Shown: positions 1 through 9,275, counted from the stretch's first letter. The stretch: 64,000 nucleotides of DNA from CAYHEQ01 sp964355795 (GCA_964355795.1 CAYHEQ010000001.1:10117-74116), one strand, 5' to 3'. A program made the numbers and translations. Notes: generated from the letters alone by a model not told the origin.

Positions 1-18
1 TAATACTTCATGCATATT

Positions 19-813
19 CTACATTATTACAGTAGCTTTTTCATATAACATCGGTAAGCAATCCTGCCTCATACGAAATTTTGTTCCATGATTGTGGCCA
101 GTACGAGCATCAAAATCAACAAGAATTTTGCCTTCTTCAAGCGCTTTCAAAAATCCTTCGAAACTGAATTTTTGTAGCATGGTTACTCTCGTGTAATGGT
201 AAAATTCTTTTTTGCGTCTAATCTCTACCTCTGCCTGTACATAAAAAGTGTTAAGCAATTTTGTTCCTGCTTTATGCTCCAGATCATCAAAACCCCAATA
301 GGGCTGGGGGTTAAGTTCGCCCAACCCAACCTGTTTTTCAACTTGTTTTAGCCACGCCTTATGTCTTTTATCTACACACTGTGAGTCAAATGAAATTAAA
401 ATTTTTCGCTCTTCGCGGTCGATTATAACCCTAAATCCCCTATCACTCCTTGAGTTTCCATGAATAGTCTGACGAAAGCTCATTTCGCCTTTTGGATATT
501 TCTTCCCATCTTCCTGATGGGCCCAACCATATAAAGGCAATAAAACTTGTGAGACAAAACGAATTGCGCGAGGAGATGGTTCGGTGTGAAAGAGTGTCGT
601 GAGTGATGTTGAGTTTAGGCGTTGCGCTTTAAGCTCCCATTCAGCAGCATTTGGAATCGGTAGATTGTTTTCTTCAATACCAAGCAGATCCTCCAATGTA
701 TTGCCGATTCCACCGTGGTTCCCCCTTCGCGCATTTGGAATAAACCCCATTTCGGAGATCTCTTTGAGTTTTGTTACCAAAGCTGGTTTCGTGTAAATAG
801 TTGGTTTTTTCAT
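19..813 (-). CDS. MvaI/BcnI-like type II restriction endonuclease
   Basis: A 264-residue protein resembling the MvaI/BcnI restriction endonuclease family, monomeric enzymes that cut CCWGG or CCSGG sites. The visible N-terminal stretch ARRGNHGGIGNTLEDLLGI and the block ELKAQRL look like the family's nuclease region. The ATG at 813 is chosen because it leaves one base after the stop of the upstream methyltransferase; a longer reading frame to 891 would overlap that gene. Length fits the family, whose members are roughly 240 residues. Recognition sequence cannot be read from the gene. It forms a restriction-modification operon with its neighbour. Confidence 0.8.
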   Translation of the reverse strand: MKKPTIYTKPALVTKLKEISEMGFIPNARRGNHGGIGNTLEDLLGIEENNLPIPNAAEWELKAQRLNSTSLTTLFHTEPSPRAIRFVSQVLLPLYGWAHQEDGKKYPKGEMSFRQTIHGNSRSDRGFRVIIDREERKILISFDSQCVDKRHKAWLKQVEKQVGLGELNPQPYWGFDDLEHKAGTKLLNTFYVQAEVEIRRKKEFYHYTRVTMLQKFSFEGFLKALEEGKILVDFDARTGHNHGTKFRMRQDCLPMLYEKATVIM

Positions 814-814
814 A

Positions 815-1561
815 TTAAAATAGCTTAGTTTGTGCTTTATGATTTTTAATTCTTTTTTTTGCTGATTCGCAATACTCTGGCGAAATATCAATGCCGATAT
901 AATTACGCTTGAAGTTTATTGCAGAAATCGCCGTTGTGCCAGAACCCATAAATGGATCGAGAATAGTCTTGGCGTTTGTTGATGAGATAATCTTGTCTAT
1001 AAGCTTTATAGGAAAGGGAGCGGGATGCCCATTCTTCATTTCCTGGGACACCTCCCAAATATCACCGAGAGCATTTGCTTTTTTTACTAGTTCAAATTTT
1101 GGCTTTGCAATAAGATAAATTACCTCATAAGTTGGCAAGAAATAGCCTGCGTTAAAATTTAAACCACCAGCGCGCTTCCAAATAATAACTTGCCGAACTG
1201 GAAATCCATCAACTATATCTTGGCGGTCTTGCAATAATCCTCCTTGAACACGCCATTTATGATTATAGAAGATTGCCCCGTTATCTGGAATAATTCGCAT
1301 CATTTCAGTTAGACAATCTCTTTGCCACTTTACATATTTTTCATGTGGCATATTGTCGTCATAATGTGAGTACCCATTTTGCAGGGCGGCATTCGCCCAT
1401 TTTCCGCCCCTTCCATCTTTCATGCCATTACCAGTAGAATTTTTAAGATTATATGGTGGCGAAGTCACAATTAAATCAACCGAGCCGTTCGGTATTTTTT
1501 TCATTATATCTATTGCGTCTCCGCATATAATCCTATCTATAAACTCATGCGTGTCTTGCAT
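815..1561 (-). CDS. Beta-class DNA methyltransferase (N4-cytosine or N6-adenine)
   Basis: A 248-residue DNA-modifying enzyme. The catalytic motif TSPPYNL (residues about 33-39) comes before the S-adenosylmethionine motif DPFMGSGTT (about 202-210), which is the beta-class order. SPPY is typical of N4-cytosine enzymes but also occurs in N6-adenine enzymes. Partnering with an MvaI/BcnI-like nuclease favours N4-cytosine methylation of a CCNGG-type site, by inference. First gene of the two-gene operon; the nuclease start follows its stop by one base. Confidence 0.88.
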   Translation of the reverse strand: MQDTHEFIDRIICGDAIDIMKKIPNGSVDLIVTSPPYNLKNSTGNGMKDGRGGKWANAALQNGYSHYDDNMPHEKYVKWQRDCLTEMMRIIPDNGAIFYNHKWRVQGGLLQDRQDIVDGFPVRQVIIWKRAGGLNFNAGYFLPTYEVIYLIAKPKFELVKKANALGDIWEVSQEMKNGHPAPFPIKLIDKIISSTNAKTILDPFMGSGTTAISAINFKRNYIGIDISPEYCESAKKRIKNHKAQTKLF

Positions 1562-1623
1562 AAATTAATTATAACCTGAATTTAATTTTTGATAAATAGC
1601 CATCGTATACATAATATCCCCCA

Positions 1624-1650
1624 CTAAAAAACCCGCCTTGCGACGGGTTC
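1624..1650 (-). terminator. Rho-independent terminator of the DUF11 surface gene
   Basis: Read on the minus strand, arms AACCCG and CGGGTT enclose a short GC-rich loop and are followed by a T run. It lies about 60 bp past the stop of the surface protein gene and before the restriction-modification operon, so it should separate the two transcription units. Confidence 0.75.
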
Positions 1651-1707
1651 TTTAGTTTTCTACTATCTGTAATCAGTATGTCTGTACCATCCGTAATCCG
1701 TAGAAAA

Positions 1708-3711
1708 TTATCTCTTGATCAATTTGGCCGCTTTGCTCAAAGCGTTGCTTTCTTTCAAGTAAATGGAAGAAGCGATAGCGCCAAACAAGGCAAGCAAGAT
1801 CAGAGCGGCAATACTACCGGGCGTACCCGTATCAGGCAAAGTACCGCCATCAGCCATAAGGTTGAAAGTGGCCAAGCTTGATACTTGAGCGGCGCCATCA
1901 GCGTTACCGGTGCCGGTAAAGCTCAATTGCGTAATATTGCTTGGCGTGTCCTGTTTTACTTTGACGGTGAAGTCCAGATAGCCGGCAGCTCCTTTGGCTA
2001 AAGAGCCGATAGAAGCTCCGGAAGAAATCACGCTGTCAGAGGTAGAAACAGTAGAGCCATTTACTACCACCTTCATACTACCGGCAATGTATTGTAGATT
2101 GGCTGGCAGGCTGTTGGTGATGCGAACATTGGTCAAGTCGCTATCGCCGTTGTTGGCAAAAGCCACACGAATGACAGCTGATTGACCGCGCTTGATAGTC
2201 AGCGCGCGCACATAGTTTTTGTTCACCGCGTCGTAGATAGAAGAAGTGATAGACAAAGACTTGCCGACTGGGGTAATATCCCCCTCTACCGTCACCTTAC
2301 CACCATTGTCGTTAAGATTAACGGCGCCACTATTAGAATAATAGTAGTTTGAGGTTGAGTAAGGACCACCAGCAACAGCGTTGGAGGCAACACGAACTTT
2401 GTAGTTCACATAGCCCCAGCTACCTACTGGGATGTCAGGCATAACAACACCATTGGCAGAAACAATCGCATCGTTTAGGCCAACCCAAGTGGCGTTAGCG
2501 AAATAGAAACGAGAGTAATTACCAACATATTCCAAACCTGCTGGGATTTGAGCCTTGAAGACTCCACCCGTTAGAGGCGTAGTGCCAGTGTTGCTTACTT
2601 GCACTCTGTAGAACAGCTCTTCGCCACGCTTGGCAGTAGCTGAACTGACATAGTACTGATCATGACGAGTTTCGTTCAAAACTGTCGAAATGATACGAGC
2701 AGAAGCAACGGGGGCAGGCGTAACTCCAGAGACCTCTACCGTCACCTTACCACCATTGTCGTTAAGATTAACGGCGCCACTATTAGAATAATAGTAGTTT
2801 GAGGTTGAGTAAGGACCACCAGCAACAGCGTTGGAGGCAACACGAACTTTGTAGTTCACATAGCCCCAGCTACCTACTGGGATGTCAGGCATAACAACAC
2901 CATTGGCAGAAACAATCGCATCGTTTAGGCCAACCCAAGTGGCGTTAGCGAAATAGAAACGAGAGTAATTACCAACATATTCCAAACCTGCTGGGATTTG
3001 AGCCTTGAAGACCCCACCCGTTAGAGGTGTAGTGCCAGTGTTGCTTACTTGCACTCTGTAGAACAGCTCTTCGCCACGCTTAGCGGTAGCTGAACTGACA
3101 TAGTATTGATCATGACGAGTTTCGTTCAAAACTGTCGAAATGATACGAGCAGAAGCAACAGGGGCAGGCGCGGTATTGCCATCAGATGGAGTGCCAGCTA
3201 TTACCGTTGTCTTAGCTCTACTGTCGCCAATATTAACGCCACCACCATTAGCAAAAACTTGAGTGGTTGGGGCAACTACAGTACCGGCAGTAGCGCTAGA
3301 AGCTACTTGGGTCTTGAAAGAAACATACACATGAGTCATTGGCGGAACATCCTGCAAATTAACGCCATTTTCCGCAATAAGAGCATCCGACAATTGGACG
3401 ACACTATTAGCGGTAGCGCCAACAGGCTTCCAGTAAAACTTTCCGCTACCAGGAACAAAATTTAAGCCAGCAGGAACAACAACGCGAGAGACAACTCCCT
3501 TAAGAGTTGTGGCCGTAACATTGTCGATAATAACACTATACATCAGCGTATCGCCAGGCTTGGCAGAAGTTTGAGTAGTCCACTTCTTGTCGCTAGAAAC
3601 ATTGGCTACTTCGGAAGCTACAGAAACTGAACCAGCGATAGCCAAAGCAGGAGCGACAATAGCCGTAATCATAGCGAAGACGGCTACGGAATTGATAAGT
3701 TTTTTTAACAT
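1708..3711 (-). CDS. DUF11-repeat cell-surface protein with LPxTG-type anchor
   Basis: A 667-residue secreted protein. It has an N-terminal signal peptide (hydrophobic about 8-27, ending near AIAGS), four DUF11-like beta-sandwich modules, and a C-terminal LPDTG motif followed by a hydrophobic helix and a basic tail, the layout of a sortase substrate. The two central modules (150-residue period) are identical in protein sequence. The start has a good ribosome site (GGAGA eight bases upstream). Probably a major S-layer-like or wall-attached protein; no sortase gene is seen in this window. Role inferred from architecture. Confidence 0.8.
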   Translation of the reverse strand: MLKKLINSVAVFAMITAIVAPALAIAGSVSVASEVANVSSDKKWTTQTSAKPGDTLMYSVIIDNVTATTLKGVVSRVVVPAGLNFVPGSGKFYWKPVGATANSVVQLSDALIAENGVNLQDVPPMTHVYVSFKTQVASSATAGTVVAPTTQVFANGGGVNIGDSRAKTTVIAGTPSDGNTAPAPVASARIISTVLNETRHDQYYVSSATAKRGEELFYRVQVSNTGTTPLTGGVFKAQIPAGLEYVGNYSRFYFANATWVGLNDAIVSANGVVMPDIPVGSWGYVNYKVRVASNAVAGGPYSTSNYYYSNSGAVNLNDNGGKVTVEVSGVTPAPVASARIISTVLNETRHDQYYVSSATAKRGEELFYRVQVSNTGTTPLTGGVFKAQIPAGLEYVGNYSRFYFANATWVGLNDAIVSANGVVMPDIPVGSWGYVNYKVRVASNAVAGGPYSTSNYYYSNSGAVNLNDNGGKVTVEGDITPVGKSLSITSSIYDAVNKNYVRALTIKRGQSAVIRVAFANNGDSDLTNVRITNSLPANLQYIAGSMKVVVNGSTVSTSDSVISSGASIGSLAKGAAGYLDFTVKVKQDTPSNITQLSFTGTGNADGAAQVSSLATFNLMADGGTLPDTGTPGSIAALILLALFGAIASSIYLKESNALSKAAKLIKR
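2283..2719 (-). repeat. Internal direct repeat, copy 1 of the DUF11 gene
   Basis: A 437-bp segment repeated 450 bp further on (2733-3169). By eye the two copies differ at only six bases and none changes the encoded residues. Confidence 0.9.
2733..3169 (-). repeat. Internal direct repeat, copy 2 of the DUF11 gene
   Basis: Second copy of the 437-bp segment. It encodes a module starting APVASARIISTVLNE and ending NDNGGKVTVE that is identical to copy 1 at the protein level. Confidence 0.9.
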
Positions 3712-3853
3712 AATTTTTCTCCATTTTCAAATCGCTTGTTTTTTTGCTTTTTTGCGCCTATCGACCAGGATTTCTCCCAGTAAGACGTTTTGGCTTATGG
3801 CCAGAAAAGCGAAGCGATTAATGATTAATAATTAATTTTTAATTTCTTATTTT

Positions 3854-3921
3854 TCCCGACGCGTTATATTTTTTAATATAATGAAGTCGGGATCCCGATT
3901 TCGCGATAGCGAACATCGGGA
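3854..3921. repeat. CCCGA-family double-hairpin repeat, copy 1
   Basis: Two adjacent hairpins: arms CCCGAC/GTCGGG around an AT-rich palindrome, then arms TCCCGAT/ATCGGGA around a TTCGCGATAGCGAA palindrome. A nearly identical 68-bp copy, with two substitutions seen, lies at 30523-30590. Both copies are upstream of minus-strand genes for envelope-related proteins. Confidence 0.85.
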
Positions 3922-3977
3922 CTTATTTTTTTAATTTAATGCTCAATATCCAGTTGAGGAAAACAAAAAGAGAGAAT

Positions 3978-4013
3978 GTGGCCCCGACGATACCTTCGGT
4001 ATGTCGGGGCCAC
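3978..4013. terminator. Strong GC-rich hairpin, likely terminator
   Basis: A 36-bp near-perfect hairpin: outer arms GTGGCCCCGAC and GTCGGGGCCAC, inner arms ATACC/GGTAT, loop of two or three bases. It lies about 120 bp past the end of the GC-rich gene. The core CCCGACGAT/ATGTCGGG is shared with the hairpin inserted in a tRNA-Trp copy at 36436-36463. Confidence 0.6.
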
Positions 4014-4129
4014 AAAGAAAATACAAAGGAAACCTTACGGCAGTTGGGGATCTCCCGGGAAGGAGAAACCGCCACTAAGGCTAAAATTGAACAACATGGC
4101 GGTTCACCTCCTTCCTTAGAGGAGAACCC

Positions 4130-5452
4130 TCAGTCAGACTCCGGGTGATCGGCGCCTTGGCTGAAAAAGTCGGTGGCGCCGCTTCCGGCCTGGTTGAAAA
4201 TGTTGGCCGTGTCGGTAAGCGCGGCGGTCGTTGCCGCGTTGTTCATCTGGGTCTCCGCCGGCGCAGTTGTCGCCCACGAAATTGTCGCCTGATTGGCCGA
4301 GCCCACCCCTGTCTGGGGCTGACTGGACAGTTGCGCCGAATTCTCCGGCGTGGTGTGGTCCCGATCGGGATCACCTTCCGGTATTTCCGGATGATCGGCT
4401 CCGCCGGTCTGGCCTCCGGATGTCTGCCCGCAATTTCCGCATCCGCGGTCCTTGCCGAACCAGTCGTCCTTGGCCCAATCGGGCAGAATTAAATCGCCCA
4501 GCTGGTAAGTGGTCGCCACTCCGCCAATTACGCGGAAAACGTTGCCCTCTTTCCAGCCCTGACGTATTGCGTCGGTGGTCATGGAGCGCAGACCTCGTTG
4601 AGATCCATTCCAGATCTTTTTGAAGCCTTTCTCCTTCTTGGCCGCCGGAGCGTTGCAAACACCGCTCCACTTCCTCACCCAGTCCCAGTCTTCCTTCTTA
4701 TAGCCGGGTGAGCCGATGTAGGGCACCAGCGCTGCGATGGCCTTGCAGAAACGGGTTTGGTCTTCCAATTTGAAAGCGGTAGAGGCTTCCGACCAAAGCG
4801 GCCCCAAGTCTTTCCCGCTCTTCCCGCCCGGAGAACCGAAATCCTTCTTGGGCTCCTGTTTTCCGGCGGTCTGCTCGCCCGTATCCTTCGGCCCCGTCTT
4901 GACGCCCGCGCCCGCGTTCTGCGACGCTGGCTTCTTGCCCGCGCCCGTTTCAGGCTTCCAGCCGACCAGAGCCTTGTTCAGATTCGTCTGGCCGTCAATT
5001 AAGGCCGGCATTTGATTGTCGGCCATCTTGTCGACCTTGACCTTGATTCCTTTCACATTCTCGGCCATTCCCGGGAGATGAGAAGCGTGCCCTTCGATCT
5101 TCTTGACATTCTTGTCGACTCGATCGAGAGCATTGGACATGTGAGGCAAAACTTTCGTGTTCTCCTTGATGTCCCTGATGTCCTTGACCGCTCCCGGAAG
5201 ACCATCCGTATTGCTCTTGATGCCCTTCACGTCATCGGCCATTCCCGGAAGCACGGACAGCTTGTCCAGCATCTTCTCTTCCGTGGTTGGCTCGCCCGCC
5301 TCCACTTCCGGCGCCAGAATGTTTTCCGCCACTGAAGCGGGACTCTGCGCCGTTTTCATCTCCCGATTGTTCTTAAGCCAGAAAAAACTCGAGGTGAGAA
5401 TCACCCCGACGAGAAGCGCCAACCCGATGGTCAACCAATGCTTTCTGTTCAC
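4130..5452 (-). CDS. GC-rich membrane-anchored protein of unknown function
   Basis: About 440 residues, not recognised. The GTG start at 5452 is chosen because a GGAGGTG ribosome site precedes it. One membrane helix (about 5-25), then a long helical region with repeated units such as LPGMADDVKGIK, LPGAVKDIRDIK and LPGMAENVKGIK, then a linker rich in G, K, P and T, a globular region with a CGNCG pair, and a low-complexity tail in which GADHPE occurs twice. Base composition is visibly richer in G and C than all neighbours, which suggests transfer from another genome. Likely exposed outside the cell. Confidence 0.6.
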   Translation of the reverse strand: MNRKHWLTIGLALLVGVILTSSFFWLKNNREMKTAQSPASVAENILAPEVEAGEPTTEEKMLDKLSVLPGMADDVKGIKSNTDGLPGAVKDIRDIKENTKVLPHMSNALDRVDKNVKKIEGHASHLPGMAENVKGIKVKVDKMADNQMPALIDGQTNLNKALVGWKPETGAGKKPASQNAGAGVKTGPKDTGEQTAGKQEPKKDFGSPGGKSGKDLGPLWSEASTAFKLEDQTRFCKAIAALVPYIGSPGYKKEDWDWVRKWSGVCNAPAAKKEKGFKKIWNGSQRGLRSMTTDAIRQGWKEGNVFRVIGGVATTYQLGDLILPDWAKDDWFGKDRGCGNCGQTSGGQTGGADHPEIPEGDPDRDHTTPENSAQLSSQPQTGVGSANQATISWATTAPAETQMNNAATTAALTDTANIFNQAGSGATDFFSQGADHPESD

Positions 5453-6121
5453 TTGAACACCTCCGAAATTTTCTAGCGGTGGCGATGAGCCACAGCCGTC
5501 CTGCTCCGTTTTTGAAAAAACGGTTCGGCTTTCTTCCAAATTCAAACCGTTCCCCAACGGTTTTGAACTCTTCCGAAAGCGCTCATCCCTTCACCTCGCC
5601 TCCCTTAGTAATATTGCGAAGCGAAAAGAAATTTTTCACACTGTTGAGAGAAACAAAAAAACCAAAAAATAAACAACTTTGTAATTACATAGTAATTAGC
5701 TCATCCCGAATGCTCGGGATTCGCGTAACTAATAGTAACTTGTTGCTTTTTTGGTTTTTATTTTTTCCGCACCTATCCGTATGAATCCGTTTAGAATCCG
5801 TGGATATCCGTGCTTTTCGTTCCCCTCAACTGGATATTTGAGTTTTGCTTGCCTTGTTATTAAAGAACTGACGTGGCATTTATTTCAACCACAAAAAACC
5901 CGGGGTAGTCTGGACAGATTACCTCTGGTTTTTTATGTTCGCAATAAAAATGCTTTTCGCCATGTTCATCTGGTGAAAATTAGTCTTTTCAATTTCTTGG
6001 CCATTTTAACACACTTCTCGGGAACCTGTCAAGGCTTTTTCTCTTGGGCTAGCCAAAAACAAAAGAGAGCCCACGCCCTCCTTGGAAACTACTACTAATT
6101 TAACTCAAAAAAACTACCCCG
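5453..6121. other. Gene-free spacer with a bidirectional hairpin
   Basis: No supported gene. Apart from a hairpin at 5893-5934 and a small CCCGA/TCGGG palindrome near 5702-5722, it is AT-rich and contains word repeats (ATCCGT) around 5770-5815 like those at 39505-39592. Confidence 0.5.
5893..5934. terminator. Bidirectional terminator-like hairpin
   Basis: AAAAAACC and GGTTTTTT flank a stem with arms GGTA and TACC, giving T runs on both strands. It lies about 190 bp past the rmuC stop and could end that transcript. Confidence 0.55.
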
Positions 6122-7183
6122 TCAAGAGGCTTCCTCTTCCGGCCTCTCTACCTGAACTTCGTCCAGTAGCTCCCTCTCCACTCCGCTGATTTTCACCACA
6201 TCTTTGTCAATTTTCTTGAATTCCTTGTGCGCGACGTTATAGGCGTTAACGGTCGTGGACAAATTACCGCCCAATTTTTTCATATACTCGTCATATTTTC
6301 TGATATGCGTATCCAAATCCCCCACTCTTTTAATGATTTCCTGCGTAGATTTCTGGATTTGCATCTGCTTCAAGCCCTGCAGAATAGTCTGGAGAAAAGC
6401 GTAAAAAGAATTAGGACTGACGATATTGACCCGTTTTTTGCCCGCGTATTCTATGAGATCGGCAGCATTCACTCCCGCGTCGCCCACTTTATTGATCAAA
6501 AGATCGTAATAAATCGCTTCCGACGGGATGAACATCAGAGCAAAATCCATCGTCCCATTTTTCGGTTGAATATACTTGGCCGTCTCATCTATTCTATTTT
6601 TCAGATCCTGCTTGAAGGCTTTTTCTAGCTTTTCACGCACATCTTTTTCTTTACACTCTATTATTCTCGTATAATTTTCCAACGAAAATTTGGAATCAAT
6701 AGGAATTATTTTGTCTTGGAGGAATATCGCCGCGTCCACGACTAAATCCGCGCCTTTGTCATCTTTACCAACCTTATACTGCATCTCATAAACACTGGGC
6801 GGCAAAACGTTTTTTAACACTGTTTCCAAATAATATTCGCCGAGCACTCCCCGTCTTTTCGGATTTTGCAAAATATCCTGGAGAGATTGCAATTGGTCTG
6901 CGAATCCTACCACCTGTTTGTTCGTTTCGGAGAGTTTCGTCAGCTGTTCCGTCACATCAGAAATGATTTTCGCTGACTGGCCAAATTGTATTTGCATGGA
7001 CTTCTGCGACTCCCCCAATTTGGTGTCCATCGTCTCCGTCAGTTTTTGCAACTGATTTTGGAGCAGTAATAATTGTCCATCGTTTTTCTCCTCCGGCTTT
7101 TTCTTGAGCGCAAAAAACATCGCGACTACCGAAATCGCCAATAACCCGACAAGACCAACCAAAATAAATAAAAGCGTATTCAT
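6122..7183 (-). CDS. rmuC: RmuC family DNA recombination protein
   Basis: A 353-residue RmuC homologue. It has an N-terminal membrane helix (about 2-23), a coiled coil (about 35-100), then the conserved nuclease-like domain with GVLGEYYLETVL, DAAIFLQDKIIPIDSKF and FIPSEAIYYDLL. RmuC limits sequence inversions and acts on replication or recombination structures. The ATG at 7183 gives a clean signal-anchor N-terminus; an in-frame extension upstream lacks family resemblance. Confidence 0.9.
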   Translation of the reverse strand: MNTLLFILVGLVGLLAISVVAMFFALKKKPEEKNDGQLLLLQNQLQKLTETMDTKLGESQKSMQIQFGQSAKIISDVTEQLTKLSETNKQVVGFADQLQSLQDILQNPKRRGVLGEYYLETVLKNVLPPSVYEMQYKVGKDDKGADLVVDAAIFLQDKIIPIDSKFSLENYTRIIECKEKDVREKLEKAFKQDLKNRIDETAKYIQPKNGTMDFALMFIPSEAIYYDLLINKVGDAGVNAADLIEYAGKKRVNIVSPNSFYAFLQTILQGLKQMQIQKSTQEIIKRVGDLDTHIRKYDEYMKKLGGNLSTTVNAYNVAHKEFKKIDKDVVKISGVERELLDEVQVERPEEEAS

Positions 7184-7550
7184 TAAACAATCATACAAAA
7201 AATAGCCATATTTTGCAATAAATAAAACTACCCCCTTTCGGGGGATAAGTTCCATAGAGGGTGTTGCTTTTTCATCGCTATCTTCATTAATCTCTTGCTG
7301 AGAAAAGAATCAAGCTCTATTACTAAAACAACTTCTCCAATGACCCAAGAAATGAGATTTCTCCCAACAAAGGCGGTGGGTTGCGTAAAGCAACACTGCC
7401 TAGCCTCTTCAAGAGTAGGCTCTGGGACACGCACGGTAAGCTGTGCCTTCTCAACATCATTATTAACAATTTGATATTAAAAGCAATACCACTTTACTAC
7501 CAGAACAAGATAGGTATAGGTATGGACGCCACCATAGCCATTGGTGTTGT
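7184..7550. other. Spacer without a convincing gene
   Basis: A 68-residue reading frame (7228-7434, minus strand) is present but has no recognisable domain or ribosome site and overlaps a non-coding extension of rmuC. Nothing else identified. Confidence 0.4.
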
Positions 7551-8063
7551 CTATTGATTTATCTCTGGATGTTCTTCTAAATATCTATCTCTAATGTATA
7601 CTCCCAACGTTGGTGCTGTATTCTCCATATTGCGATCGGGATTATTGTAGAAAAATACTTTCAAAAAATCCATGGATTGAGTATCCGATAAAGTATACAC
7701 CGATCTTATAGATAAAATCTCTACATCATGTTTCAACCTTGGCTTCTCATTATCTATAATACTGAAAAAGTTAGTCTTATTATCGGCAAATACCTTAGGA
7801 AAACTTAAATCTTCTAGTAATTTATTACCTGCCTCTGTAAGCCTTAGAGGGCTATAACTTTCCAGTTCTCGGTGATCAAACATAATGCTGGTATTGCCTA
7901 TCAGGGCATCCGCCACTACCTTTATATTGACTTTTACCTTTTCCATAGTTTTTTCAAGAGAAGACAGTATTTGGAGTTTCCTTCCAATATAGATACACCC
8001 ACCAATGATAGCTGGTATACCTATAATGATTATTGCCTTGTTCGTAAGGTTTAGCCAATCCAT
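7551..8063 (-). CDS. Hypothetical single-pass membrane protein
   Basis: About 170 residues, not recognised. One N-terminal membrane helix (AIIIIGIPAIIGGCIYIG, about 10-27) then a soluble domain with a possible winged-helix-like segment around SPLRLTEAGNKLLEDL. ATG at 8063 is preferred because it places the helix close to the N-terminus; an in-frame ATG at 8093 is possible. Confidence 0.55.
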   Translation of the reverse strand: MDWLNLTNKAIIIIGIPAIIGGCIYIGRKLQILSSLEKTMEKVKVNIKVVADALIGNTSIMFDHRELESYSPLRLTEAGNKLLEDLSFPKVFADNKTNFFSIIDNEKPRLKHDVEILSIRSVYTLSDTQSMDFLKVFFYNNPDRNMENTAPTLGVYIRDRYLEEHPEINQ

Positions 8064-8157
8064 ATATTTTTTTACCGATATCAGCCTAAACATATCAGTA
8101 GCACGACACTATTTCAATAGCATTTATCTGCACTATATCATCTCTTGCAAATATCTA

Positions 8158-8901
8158 TTATTTCTTTGATAAAATTTTTATAGTCGTATCCGATTGAAGC
8201 CTTAGCTTATCATATGTGTAAACAGAATCTCCCCTCTTTATGAAAGCTTTGCCATTAAGCAAAAAGTTTTCGTTTCTAGAGAATGTATCAGCTAAATCGA
8301 AAATCTCTTTGTCATATATTGTTTCCTCTTGAATCATCGGCTCTAGAGATATACCCTTGAGCGACCCAGTACGCACCACCATTGTCCTTGATAATTTATC
8401 GTGCCAAGCACTACCGCTAAAAAGAAAGGACAATGGCTCAAATGGTATAAACCTAGAAATTGTTCTCACGAGAGCTTGATCCACTGTCTGGCTCGTACCG
8501 CCTAAATCCACAACACTCGTGCGAGTGATGAATTTACCTGGAGTCTTACCGATAGATACCTCAAATAGGAAATAGTAGAGAAAATATAATAGTAGACCAA
8601 AAACAGAGTTGCCATGGGATGCCGAAGGCGTGATAATATAAAAAATTGCTTCAAGCACGCCTATGCACAAAGTGTCTATAATGAAACCGTAAAATCTAGT
8701 GCTAAATGGCACCAGCCTAAGAGCATAAGGATGTGTATTTTGTTTTAGCTTAAATATGCGTCGTTCTCTGAATAATTCTTCTTTTATCTTTTTTCCCAAA
8801 GCTTTCTTATTATCATTCTTTGTGCTACCTAAAACACCTCCACATTTAGAGCAGAATCTTGCCTTATCCCCAACCTTATTCCCGCACTTCACACAGTGCA
8901 T
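8158..8901 (-). CDS. Zinc-ribbon RDD-family membrane protein
   Basis: About 247 residues. It starts with a zinc ribbon (CVKCGNKVGDKARFCSKCGG), followed by an RDD-type domain: RFYGFIIDTLCIGVLEAIFY, a second hydrophobic segment and SIGKTPGKFITRTSVVDLGG, a typical RDD end. Integral membrane protein of unknown transport or scaffolding role. Start at 8901 is chosen because the zinc ribbon begins at once; a longer frame would overlap the upstream gene more deeply. Adjacent to another zinc-ribbon membrane protein, probably the same operon. Confidence 0.75.
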   Translation of the reverse strand: MHCVKCGNKVGDKARFCSKCGGVLGSTKNDNKKALGKKIKEELFRERRIFKLKQNTHPYALRLVPFSTRFYGFIIDTLCIGVLEAIFYIITPSASHGNSVFGLLLYFLYYFLFEVSIGKTPGKFITRTSVVDLGGTSQTVDQALVRTISRFIPFEPLSFLFSGSAWHDKLSRTMVVRTGSLKGISLEPMIQEETIYDKEIFDLADTFSRNENFLLNGKAFIKRGDSVYTYDKLRLQSDTTIKILSKK

Positions 8902-8920
8902 ATCGTCAGAAATTATATTC

Positions 8921-9208
8921 TTATAAACCATTTTCATGCAGGCATTTCTGGTACTCTTCGCCATAAAACTTATACCTAACATCTCCAGCTTGTCTAACGC
9001 AATTCTTTTTTATATTCACTGGCCTCAGTTCAAACCAATAAAATAAAAATCCAACGACAAGTAGTATCAAAATAAACCAAGCATATTTCATATTATTGCG
9101 CATTCTGTTCTTTTTTGTACCGCCAGCAATACTTATTGCTGACAAACCACAAAATTCACAAAAGGTGGCTTCTTTCTCTATTTTTTTACCACAATTTTCA
9201 CAGAACAT
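8921..9208 (-). CDS. Small zinc-ribbon membrane protein
   Basis: About 95 residues: MFCENCGKKIEKEATFCEFCG zinc ribbon, basic linker, one membrane helix (WFILILLVVGFLFYW), then a short tail with two cysteines. The start at 9208 begins directly at the zinc ribbon. Same operon as the RDD protein downstream. No specific function can be assigned. Confidence 0.7.
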   Translation of the reverse strand: MFCENCGKKIEKEATFCEFCGLSAISIAGGTKKNRMRNNMKYAWFILILLVVGFLFYWFELRPVNIKKNCVRQAGDVRYKFYGEEYQKCLHENGL

Positions 9209-9275
9209 AGCAAATTGATTACTTATGATATTCGCGATGTTATTATACCACACATGGTGTTCTTGCATTAAAATT

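Larger units (their letters stand above)
3712..4129. other. Gene-free spacer upstream of the DUF11 surface gene
   Basis: No credible gene. It holds a 68-bp double-hairpin repeat (3854-3921) upstream of the surface gene and a strong GC-rich hairpin (3978-4013) that probably ends transcription of the GC-rich gene to the right. No clear promoter hexamers were identified with confidence. Confidence 0.6.

Noticed and set aside
3106..3465. 119-residue plus-strand frame inside the surface protein gene
   Set aside because: Shadow frame; the minus-strand reading has a signal peptide, repeated modules and an anchor motif.
7228..7434. 68-residue reading frame on the minus strand
   Set aside because: No ribosome site, domain or membrane segment, and it overlaps an upstream extension of rmuC.
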